Below are positions 23,151 through 33,957 of a stretch of DNA of 64,000 nt, one piece after another (position 1 is the first letter of the stretch; every line of letters begins with the position of its first letter). Below the pieces are notes generated by a model, which saw only the letters and a list, made by a program, of their open reading frames with translations, ran no database searches and was not told the DNA's origin. Source of the stretch: Dioscorea cayenensis subsp. rotundata (Eukaryota > Streptophyta > Magnoliopsida > Dioscoreales > Dioscoreaceae); contig NC_052481.1 of assembly GCF_009730915.1 (NCBI RefSeq), forward strand, positions 4,340,001 to 4,404,000, given 5' to 3'. A program made the translations under genes and the position numbers.

Positions 23151-25775
23151 CTTAGACCAACCGCCAATGCTGGGACAATTTCACCAACTATGTCCTTCAT
23201 TGCGACATAAATCACAATGTTTTGGCTACACACCTTCCCTAATACCCATCTCTTTGTGAATTCTTGTAGATTTTGGTCATCCTTTCATCGGTCTTCTCAT
23301 AGTAACATCAGGACGTAGACGTGAACCATTATAAGGGTTCTAATATCCTCCATTTAATACTAGCTCGAACTCTTTACGATATACACATTAAAAATTTTCT
23401 AAAGCCTATACACATTGTCAACATATTCCTCCTGATGTAGACAAATATGCAAGCATGTTGTAAGGACATGGTGACATGGAAAATATAGCATCCGGAAAGA
23501 ACCATAGCTGCACCAATGAGATCTTAGATTGATGTGATAACTCCCAGCTATACCCCCATATTGTGGGGGTGACATCTCATCCACCATGAAAGACTTCTCT
23601 TCAGGGTCAAATTAACGAACGTAAATGCTGGATGCTGCTTGTTGATTCTCTTGGATTGTCTTCACTAGTGATTCTAATAAGATAAGGTCTGATGCGATTT
23701 GAGCTTGAGCCTGTACACCTTTCCTCACAAATGAATTAGCAAGTCAGAAGTACGTTGACTTAACCATAGCTGTTATGGGAAGGTTTCTTGTCCCCTTAAG
23801 CACTGAATTAACACACTCTGTGAGGTTGGTTATCATGTGGCCATACCTTCGCCCTTCTTTATGGAAGGCTTGAGCCCATTTCTCCTGTGGTATGTTATCC
23901 AACCATCTCGTCACCTCTACATCGTTGTCCCGCAGTAACCTGTACTAGTAGTTAAAATCTTGAATGATTTTTGAATAACCTACAACAATCAACCTATAAA
24001 GTTAAGATAATTACAACAATTAACAACAATGTAAGAGTTAGATTTAAAAAAAAAATTTAAACTTGTAACTTGCCAATATTAACAACTATCCATTGCATTG
24101 CTTTGTTTTTAAAACTGCGTATGAGATTGGCCGAGATATATTTGATGCAGTAAATATGGTAAGCACGCAGAGCACTCATCTGACGGCCAAGCGGTCTAAA
24201 CACTATTTAATAGATTTATGGGGATCGACTGGAACATAAGTTGCGTAAGAAGAAAGTCCATGCAACCAGCGTTTCTCCTTCCACAATGGCAAAGCCAATT
24301 GGCATGATATTTTTAGTACTATCTTGTGCGATCGCCAACAGTAGAGTACCTTTGTATTTTTTTTAAAAATATGTGTGCCATTTATCTGAACGACTAGTTT
24401 GTAATATTTGAAAGCTTACTCACATGCGAGCATCACATACCATGTAAGGTCCCTAGTATCCCAGCTGGATCTCAAGATCATCTATTGTCCCAAGAGCAAA
24501 CTGTTGTAACGCTAATAGCGATTTTGGTAATTCATTCTAGGACCCCTCCCAATTGCTGACTGTTGCTTCAACCACTTTTTGCTTAGCTGTCCATACATTT
24601 CCAATATGTTGGGTGTGTGTCCATAACGGTTCTTGATCTCCACTATTAAAACCAATGTAATACATTAATGGTTGACTATTGTTGGACTAGTGTTTGTGTT
24701 TGCCGACAAACCATGTTTGACTCCAGCTTATAATGATCCTGGGAAATCATTGCTAATGCGCACGTGTGAGACCTAGTGTACTTTGTAATTTTCCAAAACT
24801 GTCTCTGATTGCTGTAGGATGCGCGAACCCTCCAATTGCATCCTTCGCCATATTACTTGCATTTACTTGAGTACTGAGTTGGATCGGACTTGATGACTTT
24901 GTATTCCACCGAATTCAGTGAGTAGTAATGCTTAATTGCGGTCACAGCATCATCTTTGCTTCGAAATCACATGCCTACATGTAGATTTCCATTTGTCGTT
25001 GCTCAGCTTACTGTATTGGCGTACAATGAAGGATACTCTTGGGATTCTTGTGCGATATTGCTTCCAAATCAAGTGTCCGCATATGTGCTCGAGGCTCTAT
25101 TATTGTCATCTTAAAATTATGGCCGGGTATAGGGATGTCTTTGAAATTACGGTCTTCTAAGTGAATGTCATCAACACTTGCTTCACTGTCCTCCCCAAAG
25201 CTATCACCGTCGTCATCATCATCTTCTCCACTAGATCGCCCGTACTGACCAAATTCGGTTTCACTGGGTGATGGATCATGAATTAATGAAATCAATATTG
25301 GGTGGTGGATCATCCAGTGCCCTTCACTCTGGAGAGAGCCTTTCAGATTCATTAACTTAGCATGGTAATGAAATACTCCCCCGTCCCATGTTGCGTTGAA
25401 CTTGGTTATCTGTAGCGGTTTATTGTCGGGAAGTTGCAACGCTAAACTCCATGTATAATTCAATAATGCCAATATCAAGATTTTTTTGTGGCAGTCGAAC
25501 ATCATCCGAACATCTCGGTCATTGCGTAATTTGAATGACCGATAACAAATTTTACCGGATCCTGAAGAAATTAGGAACCGGCATTTGATAATTGAAACTC
25601 TTTGGTTGTCCTCTATCTTAATGCTTTCTTCTATGGATCTCTTTCAGTTTTCATAAGAGATGTCATCTTCGACATAAAAATATGATTGATCCTCTGACGA
25701 AAATATAATCATGTCTTCACTTGCAGTAATTGAACCATTGTAGTAAACCAAAACAAGTGAAGTCTCTACCATTGT
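23150..25775 (-). pseudogene. Mutator-like transposase, copy B, full span but inactive
   Basis: The frame starts near 25775 (MVETSLVLVYYNG), continues through an acidic stretch near 25220, and reaches the MULE core near 24410-24290. There the catalytic motif reads INGTHIF, so the first Asp has become Asn, and a run of added A residues breaks the following YGKYKG segment. Towards 23490 a SWIM-type zinc finger (FPCHH) is visible, and near 23190 a CCHC knuckle (CDLCRNEGH with a stop inside). An AT-rich interval at about 23950-24100 is probably an intron. These enzymes bind element ends and cut DNA; this copy cannot. Confidence 0.75.
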
Positions 25776-25920
25776 TGAAGACAAAAAGAAGAAGGGTGAG
25801 TGAGTTGAAAGAGAGTAAATATTGTGCAAAGGTGAAAATGGGCTACTAAGGTTGGTTTATATAAAGAGTTCGAATTTTGACTATTTTCACTTATAATCAT
25901 TACATGTTTGACAGTCCTAA

Positions 25921-26316
25921 GGGGCCGTTTGTTTCGCGGTAATGTAGAAAGATTACCACGTGTTACGTGGTAATCTGAAAATATTACCACGTTTGGCATT
26001 ACACCGGTGGTAATGTGGATAGTAATATCACATTACTAACTTATAAATATTACCAAGAAAGTGGTAATCCTATTACCACCAAATTTGGTGTCTATTTTGA
26101 ATTACCATGGTAATCTTATAATTTTTTATATTTTAACAAATTGATTACCATGACAACCAAACACGGTAATGAACTATTCCCGGTAATAAGAGTTCCCAAC
26201 CAAACATGGTTATATTAAACTATCGCAATATTCCCAACCATATAACATTTCCACTCATATTACTATGGTAATCTCGTTACGTGGTAATATGTTATTACCA
26301 CGAACCAAACGGCCCC
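25921..26316. mobile_element. Tourist-type MITE (PIF/Harbinger superfamily)
   Basis: A 396-bp element beginning GGGGCCGTTTGTTTCG and ending in the near-complement CGAACCAAACGGCCCC. It is flanked by TAA on both sides (25918-25920 and 26317-26319), the 3-bp duplication typical of this superfamily. The inside is built of GGTAAT/ATTACC repeats and can fold back on itself. Copy A of the host segment lacks it. Confidence 0.9.
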
Positions 26317-26324
26317 TAATTACT

Positions 26325-26870
26325 GACAGGTGCGGGTTTGACTGTCCTACTTTGTACTAATTACTAACCGGTGTAGGTTTGACCGTCCTACTTTGTGCTG
26401 AGTACTAACCAATACAGGTTTAACAATCCTACTTTGTGCTTAGTACAAACCGATGCAAGTTTGACCGTCTTATTTTGTACTAATTACTAACAGGTCTAGG
26501 TTTGACCGTCTGACTTTGTGTTATGTACTGACCGATGCAGATTTGACCGTTCTATGTTGTGCTAAGTAATGACCGGTGCAGGTTTAGCCATCATACTTTA
26601 TACTAAGTACTGACTGGTGCAGGTTTAACCATCCTACGCTGTACTAATTACTGACTGGTGCAGGTTTAATCATTCTACTTTATACTAATTACTGACCTGT
26701 GCAGGTTTGATTGTTCTAATTTATACTAATTACTGACCGGTGCAAGTTAGATCATCTGACATATGCTGGTTTGGTCGTCCTACTTCGTAATAATTACTGA
26801 CCGGTGTAGGTTGAACTGACCAAACTAATAATAATTTATGACTGGTGTAAGTTTGACCATCCTATTTTCT
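26325..26870. repeat. 41-bp minisatellite, copy B
   Basis: About 12 imperfect tandem units of 41 bp with the core ACCGGTGCAGGTTTGACCGT. Same repeat and same position as the array at 17125-17745. Confidence 0.85.
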
Positions 26871-27594
26871 AATATTTTTTAGATTTATATTTAAAAAAAG
26901 AAAACGTAAAAATATATAACTGGAATATTATTTTCTAATATAAATTTAAAAAAATTTTACAAATTCTTAACAGCATGCATGCTTGGATGCCGTTAAGATT
27001 AAAAAAAAACGGAAAATGGGAGAGAATCTCTTGTTTTCTAATTTTTTTATTAAAAAAATAAAAAATCATGAAAACGGCAGAAGCTCTCCCATTTTAATTT
27101 TTTTTAATAAAAATAAAAATAGGAAACGAAGAATTTCTCCCGTTTTCTATTTTTTAAAAAAGAAAGGTTGAAAACAGGAAAAATTCAGTGCACAATTTGC
27201 TAAATAATCCACAAAATACATAATTTTATAAATATATATTTTTTTATAATATTTTTTTTTAAAAAAAAAAAAGCCTCTACAATTGCGGAATATACTTTTA
27301 AAAAAATAACAATGAAAAGAAGTGGTTCTTATCATCATCTGTTCACCTTACTTTTCTTTCAATAATTTTTCATTTATTCATAGCACTAAAACAAGAGAAT
27401 TAAATAAGAAAACAAGACAAACTTACACTGAGATTTACATTGAGTTACATAGACACAATCACATTAACATGCTGCAGCTTTACATATATATACACAACAA
27501 AGGATAATAACAACAATTCACATAATGAATGCTTGATTGAAACAAGCACAAATAATAACACAAATAAAGACATAATATTACATTTAATTCAATT

Positions 27595-28694
27595 TCATGC
27601 AGTAGGATAGGAAGCTTGCATGGCAATGCCACAAAGACCTTCAGCAGCATCAACATCACGTTCCATCCTTATATACCCCTTTTCTCCCCATGATTTCCCC
27701 CATGAGTTCTTCACCAGCCAATACTTTGTTCCATCACTTGTTTTCCCATAACCAATCAAAGTCACACCATGGTCCAAATCCGTGCCGCATTCTCCGGTGA
27801 AAACACCGCTGGAGTAATGTTGGAAGTCATCTTCACCGGCATCAATGGCCACTGACACCGGCTGCTTGATAACTGTCTTTAACAATGATGACTCGCTGTT
27901 AGCTGGCACGTCTTCGAAGCTACTGATGCTGGCCGCATGAGATGATTCCTTGTTGGTGTTGCATGTGCCATCAGCTGCTTTGTAAGGGTAGTTTGATTCA
28001 GTAGTGAGTCCACCGTTGTTGATGATGAATTGGAATGCATCATCCATTAGTCCACCATTGCATCCTTCATCCTCATCGGTGTCACAGTCAACGAGTTCTT
28101 GCTCGGACAATGAGACCAGCTTCCCTGTTCTGATCTTGGTGATCCCTTCCATCGCAGCCACGGCAGAGAATGCCCAGCAACATCCTGTTTCATTCATTTG
28201 AATATTAAACAATCTATCTGAATTAACCATAAGATGTATATATATTCATGTGTATACATACCACATTGTCCTTGATCTTTGATTGGAGTAACAGCACCTT
28301 TGGTTCTCCAATCAACAGAAGCAGGGGCAGCAGTAACATTCTCGTATCTGAAGGACCCTGTGGCTTTCCTAGCACTTATTGTAATCTTCGAAGGCCTAAA
28401 ACCAGTATGAGTGGCTTTAAACTCCTGGTTGGTTAAGTCTGTGAACTGGTTGATACCAAGCTTGTATTTTCGATCTCCTGCGTTGTTCACAGACTCAATG
28501 TACTCCACATTGTTCTTGAATATCTTGAACCGGTGCGCTTTCTCAGCCGCATCCTTGTAGACTCGGTTGTACTTTGCCATCCACTGCTCGTGCCTGACTG
28601 ACATCGGTACATCGGTTATTGCTCTAGAGATTGCCCCAGAGACTGAAACTGCAAAGATGAACAAGGCAAGCCATAAGAATTGGTTAGAAGCCAT
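27595..28694 (-). CDS. Papain-like cysteine protease (senescence-associated SAG39/SAG12 type), exons 28694-28262 and 28184-27595
   Basis: Predicted 340-residue C1A protease zymogen. A signal peptide of about 20-25 residues ([15 protein letters not shown]) leads to the secretory route. An I29 inhibitor prodomain follows (about residues 35-95, ERFNIN-like, with [11 protein letters not shown]), and the mature enzyme starts near APASVDWR. The active site is complete: Gln141 (oxyanion hole), Cys147 in QCGCCWAF, His283 in [11 protein letters not shown] and Asn304 in NSWGKSWG. There is no C-terminal KDEL or granulin domain, so vacuolar or apoplastic action is likely. The 77-bp intron has GT/AG ends and splits a Gly codon between QC and CCWAF. 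The start chosen is the first ATG after the TATA box that gives a signal peptide. Relatives degrade proteins in senescence and programmed cell death; the role here is inferred. Confidence 0.93.
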
Positions 28695-28739
28695 TGCAAT
28701 TGTGATTCTGGTATACAAAAAATTGGGAGTTCTTCGGTG

Positions 28740-28747
28740 TTTATATA
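28740..28747 (-). promoter_or_regulatory. TATA box of the cysteine protease gene
   Basis: TATATAAA on the minus strand, ending 45 bp before the ATG. This leaves a leader of only about 15 nt if transcription starts 30 bp downstream. Confidence 0.55.
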
Positions 28748-28865
28748 CAGAGCTGCACATATTCTTCTGCGTGCCGTGGAGTTTTGAATTGGCATGAACG
28801 AATTGTTTAATGAATGGCAATCAGCAATCAGACAAATATTGATATCATCGTAACCTGGAAGGACT

Positions 28866-29095
28866 TTCGAAAGAGATGTTCCTGTCTTTTATCATTTGAT
28901 TTAGGTTTACCAACCCATGCAATGTTTTCAATTGAAGAAACATGCACGTCCTTCATAGTCTGATATCAGTTTGTTCCACAATTTCGAAAGCCCTCGTCTT
29001 TATTATTTGATTTAGGTTCACCAACCCATGCAACATTTTCAATTGAAGAAACATGCACATCCTTCGTAATGATATCAGTTTGTTGCACAAATTGT
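28866..29095. repeat. Tandem duplication (about 112-118 bp, two copies) upstream of the cysteine protease gene
   Basis: Copies at about 28866-28983 and 28984-29095 share blocks such as ATTTGATTTAGGTT, ACCAACCCATGCAA and GAAGAAACATGCAC. They lie 170-400 bp upstream of the protease start, within the probable promoter region. Confidence 0.8.
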
Positions 29096-29244
29096 TGATT
29101 CGACAACAGATATGTACAATGCAAGATTCATATATAATCAGCTAATTCACTTGCATCTGTCAAAAGCTCATCTTTGATAAATCATCAGGCTTTGCATCTG
29201 GTTCCTGACCGAATAGTATAAATCATTTGGATGACACCTTAGAA

Positions 29245-31997
29245 TTATGTCCTCACTTTTGCGGCAGCTTCCTTGATCTGCTCAATTGTGAAGACACCAA
29301 AGACATCATCATCGATGACTGCATTTACAACCGCGTATGCTACATCATCAACGCTTACAGGTGGTGCCAAAAGAAGATCGGAAGCAGGGAGTGAACTCAA
29401 GGGCTTTGTGAAGTTCTCAATGGCAGCTAGGAACCTTTCCAATGGTTCTCCGATTAAATCTAATGGGATCTCGAAACCATCTACTTTTCTTTTGCCATAT
29501 ATGAAACCTGGCCTTAGCACGACTCCTGCCACAGTAAAACAAGAATGTCGGTGAAGTACACAAAACTGAGATTTAATGTAGGAAAGGATAGTTACGGTTA
29601 AAATACCTGAACTCGGATATTTTGTGAGGACCTCCGACTCTGCCTTGCGCTTTCCAATGAAGTAACCAGTAGAAAGTAGGAATGACGGAAGATTGTAGTC
29701 ATGCACAGATATCAAAATGAACTTCGGAACTCCTACATGAAACAGAGCGTTAAACATGAGATTCATCTTTTACATTCATCAATTGATGCTGATGTACATC
29801 AAGCAAACTGAATATTCATCTAGATCAAACATAAAATATGATCTAATGGTGTCATCAAAATAGGTTTATGATAATCAATTTAACAAATTCATATTCATAG
29901 ATCTGCAAGAATTGTAATTGCGAAATTAAAAGTTAGTTTTATGATTTGTAATGATATGAACTTGTCTTGAGCCGTCTTTGGAAAGAATGAAAAACAAGTA
30001 ACTCTGGACCATGAACCTATGGATGATACTGTTGATGACAATAACAACAAGTCATCAGTCCCAACTATTTAGGGTTACATAAATCCTTTCTTTCCACGTT
30101 GCTCTATCAAAGGCTAAAAGATTAGATAAACCAAGCTCAAGCATGTTAATAATAGGTTTCACTCCCAGTCTATTTCGGATACTCTGTTTTATCATATTTA
30201 ACTTAACACGGTCAACTTCTAAAGTGTTTCTCTACATCTCCAATTTTAAGTAAACAATTTCCCAGCATTCATCAACTAAAAACACATCAGCAGCAAACAA
30301 CGTACACTAGGTATATGATCTTGAATATTTATAACCAATTCATCTATAATTAAAGTAAACAGGTAAGACTTGATGCTTAACCTTGACGTAAACCTATCAT
30401 GAACAGATCTTTCTTCCTATCAGTATCCTTCACCATCAACTGTCTTAATATATAAATTGCTTTTATAGTTGACCTTCTAGGCACAAAACCAAACTAAACC
30501 AAACTGATTTAAAAAAAAAAACACTTGTTTCACATCTCCACCTTTACTCAATTTTACCCTCCCAAAATTGCAAAGAGTAATTGAACAAAGATTAAGATGT
30601 CAAACAAGTGTTTCTTTCCCATAGTCTCTCAACCATGAAGCTTATAGACCATGTGCTAAATATTCAGAACTGTCATATTGTACAGGAAATCATATTAAGG
30701 GAATTTTTACCATAGTCTTTTGCAGCATTAACTGCTAAAATATTGGCCTCGCCATTTATCCTCTTCATCTGCTCCTCATTTCCAAATCCACCAAGAGTTG
30801 AAACAACTGCCGTGGCCCCAACCAATACCTCATCCCATCTAGCATAGAAAACATCACCTACATTGAACAAATAACTACTTTAAACAAATTGAATAACATA
30901 ATATGAGAAACAAGGCATATCGAGCTAATATGAGAAACAAGAAGATACCTTCTACCCAAGTGACTTGATCAACCCAAGAATCTGAGTAAGAAGGCCTTCC
31001 TGACCTGTAACACCGAAAAGAAATATCTTATGTAAGAATACGAGGAAACTCGTGCTTTAGAATTTTCAAGCAAAACTAATGAACCAGAGTGATGATCATC
31101 TTCGGGAAATGGACATATGCAGGACATGTAGATGACATCAATGTTCACCTGCTTAGGCTGACAACCTCGATGCCTTTAGACACTGCAGCCTTGCATATAG
31201 CAGTTCCAACAAATCCATTGCCTCCCAAAACCACAATCTAGATCAAACATGATATTATGAGATTTTGTACAAGTTTAATCTAAAAGTTTAAGATAAAAGC
31301 CATACTTTTTCAGTTTTGACATCAGCTACAACATCTATCGGCACAGACGAAGAATCCTCATTAATACCTGATGCAGTATAGCTGCACCTGACACTAATTC
31401 TGTAAAGAAGTAACATTAGTGATGCTATCAAGATCGAAGATTGTTATGAATTATTAAAGTATTTAGTCCAAAAATCAATTAAATCATCAAAAGATCATTC
31501 ATTTAAACAGAAAAAACTATCAACACTACTTCTCCATGCTACATTTCAAAATCACAAACATGAAACATTACAAATAGGAATTCCTTGTACTCAAGCTATA
31601 TATTCTAATCTTCTATTTAGAAAAGCAGTTTATCTGATTGAAATTAAAAACTAAGTTGCAAGGCTATAAATTGATTAATCATTCTTCTTAAAATTCAACC
31701 CCTAAAACCAGCATCTAAATCAATTTACACCTAGAAAAACTACAATTGAACAAATACAAGCCGGAAGCATTAAAAAAAGCTTCAATTTTTATCCATCTCA
31801 CCAAGAAAGGAGCTACCAAAGTGCCACCTTATCAAGCAAAATAAGAACAGGAACTGGTCCTAAAGATTAAATTTTGCTGACCTTCTGGGGAAGCGAGAGA
31901 GTGGAGAGGGAGCTTGGCGGCACGCCGTAGTAACAAGCGCTGGCTTCTTGAGAGCAGAGGCTAAAGGAGACAAGGACCGGAGAGAGACCACCGACAT
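29245..31997 (-). CDS. Plastid-targeted NAD(P)-binding Rossmann-fold protein (At1g32220-like), seven exons
   Basis: Exons 31997-31882, 31399-31306, 31237-31149, 31004-30949, 30857-30711, 29732-29607 and 29525-29245 join to an open 302-codon frame with all introns GT/AG. The first 40 residues are Ser/Arg/Ala-rich without acidic residues (MSVVSLRSLSPLASALKKPA), as in chloroplast transit peptides. Exon 3 begins with the dinucleotide-binding motif VVLGGNGFVGTAIC (residues 72-85). Later blocks (VSTLGGFGNEEQM, KFILISVHDYNLPS, GYFIGKRKAE, LRPGFIYGKRK) fit the atypical short-chain dehydrogenase family found in plastoglobule proteomes. The Tyr-x-x-x-Lys equivalent is probably in GYFIGKRKAE. Substrate is unknown. 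An in-frame upstream ATG at 32048 exists; MSVV was preferred because it matches the paralog. Confidence 0.9.
30035..30515 (-). mobile_element. RTE-clade LINE fragment in intron 5
   Basis: Within the 978-bp intron the minus strand encodes FVPRRSTIKAIYILRQL, an RT motif of RTE elements, followed after an internal deletion by a GLRQG-like segment with stops. It ends with a piece resembling the RTE 3' tail (AACCCTAAATAGTTGGGACT followed by GTTGTTATTGTC). It lies in the same orientation as the host gene and is heavily truncated. Confidence 0.65.
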
Positions 31998-32048
31998 CTC
32001 CGGAGAACGGCGGCGATGCAGGCGTGGGTGCGGCGCGTGGCAGACCAA

Positions 32049-32660
32049 GTGTTGGGTTGGGCTTGTGCTTGCTTCTCCACTTGAATCTTCTCTTCTTGAT
32101 TGATCTAATGGCTAAAAATTAATACTATGATTTTTTTATTTAAAAAAATTAAAATCAAAATATATAAAGGACGATTATGATTCACTTAAAAAAATATAAA
32201 TTATTTTTTATTAAAATATTGAAAAAAATAAAATTCCAACTCCTTTATTATATAAATAAATAAATAAATACGTAATTTATTCTTTTACAAGAATACATTT
32301 ATTAAATATTTTTATTATTTTAAAAGAGTATCTGTTATCCTATAGGTGCGACACATGAAAGGAACGAGAGGTTGTAGTAGAGAAAAAAAAATAACTCTTA
32401 TAAATATTTATTAAAAATTTTATATAATCATATAGCAAAATTAATTTGTATAATCTATCTGATTGTGACAAAACAAAGATCGAAATAAAATAATTGGAAC
32501 TGACGATTTATAATTTTTTATAAAATATTTTTTTTGTTTGTACAGAAAATGACAAATTACAAAGATCGTAACATCATGAAAAGAAAACATCACAACTACT
32601 ATATAATGGCGTCGATGTACATTGATGGTGATCAGGTATAAAACCTTTGGACAAGACACG
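32049..32660. other. Intergenic AT-rich spacer between the Rossmann gene and its pseudogene
   Basis: AT-rich with an (AAAT)n run near 32252-32270. It must hold the promoter of the gene at 29245-31997 (minus strand), but no clear TATA box was found close to 32050. Short open frames have no domain. Confidence 0.5.
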
Positions 32661-33424
32661 CAAGAACTATGTCCTCTGTTTGGCAGCAGCTTCCTTGATC
32701 TGCTCGATTGTGTAGACACCAAAGAAATCATCGTCGATGACAGCATTTAAAACTGCAAATGCAACATCATCGACACTCACAAGTGGTGCCAAGAGAAGAT
32801 CAGAAGCAGGGAGTGACCTCAAGGGACTTGCTGCAAAGTTCTTGGTAGATAACAACCTTTCTAATGGTTCTCCAATTAAATTTAACGGGATCTCAAACCC
32901 ATCTATTTTTCTTTTGCCATATATGAAACCTGGCCTTAGCACAATTCCTGTTGTTGGAGTAAAACAAGAATGTTGTTGAAGTACGCAAAACTGTGATTTA
33001 ATGTAAGTAAAGAATAATTGAAGTTAAAATATATACATGAACTTGGATACTTTGCGAGGACTTCCAACTCTACCTTGTGTTTTCTAGTGAAGTAACCAGA
33101 GGAAACTAGGAATGATGGAAGATTATAGTCATGCACAAAGATCAAAATGAACTTCGGAACTCCTACATGAAATGCAACGTAAAAACATTAGTTTCATCTC
33201 TTACATTCATCAGTAGATGCTAATGTACATCAAGCAAACTGAATATTCAGCCACTTCGAACATCATGTTCCACAATCTAATGATGTCATCAAAATGGGTT
33301 TATGACAATCAGTTTAAACAAATTCATATTCATGCATCTACAAGAATTCACAAAATTATGAGATATATAATTTTATGATTTGCAATAATATCAGAAAGAA
33401 TGAAAAACAAGTATTTCTCAACCA

Positions 33425-33676
33425 TGAACTTTTTTTTTTTTTACAAGAGGAACAGACAATCCAAAGGCCCTGATAAACCGTCAGGGGTGTGCACAAGCCT
33501 CGGTGGAGCAAGTGGGGACAGGGCCTGTGCACACATGGGCGCTGAGACCACCCGCACACAACCACTGCTCACATCTCCCAAAAATGTGCCCTCAGCCGAG
33601 AATCAAACTCTCACCACTCGGTGAAGAGCTCTATCAGTGATCCGTATACCAATAGACCATTTGGTCGTTGGCGAAC
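33425..33676 (-). mobile_element. tRNA-derived SINE
   Basis: Read on the minus strand, the head contains an A-box-like GGTCTATTGGTATACGG and a B-box-like GAGTTTGATTCTC at tRNA-like spacing. About 170 bp of unrelated body follow, ending in a poly(A) tract (plus-strand T run at about 33429-33442). This is the standard SINE plan with an internal RNA polymerase III promoter. A clear target duplication was not identified. Confidence 0.75.
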
Positions 33677-33957
33677 CTTTTAGATCATGCTGTCATATCA
33701 TAGCAAGGGAATTCTTACCATAGTCTTTTGCAGCATTAACTGTTAAAATATTAGCCTCGCCATTGATCTTCTTCATCTGCTCCTCATTTCCAAATTCACC
33801 AAGAGTTGAAACAACCGCTGCAGTATCAACCAAAAATAATCAGAAATATATAAAAGCATCAATTTTTAGCCACCAAAATAAGGCAGAAACATATAAAAGC
33901 ATCAATCTTTAACTGTTAGGCAGTCATTCCAAAGCCTCACCCTCTTTCCCCCTTGCT

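Larger units (their letters stand above)
23150..27490. mobile_element. MULE-containing repeat segment, copy B
   Basis: More complete copy of the segment at 15104-18387. It includes the whole transposase relic (23150-25775), a Tourist-type MITE (25921-26316), the 41-bp minisatellite (26325-26870), A/T-rich blocks and a 200-bp end that borders the 3' side of the cysteine protease gene. Terminal inverted repeats of the original transposon were not identified, so the segment may be element plus flanking DNA copied together. Confidence 0.7.

Noticed and set aside
33848-33911. Repeated ATATAAAAGCATCAAT as the LINE target duplication
   Set aside because: Both copies lie on the same side of the LINE. 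The sequence after the 3' A run starts GTGCCACC and does not match.
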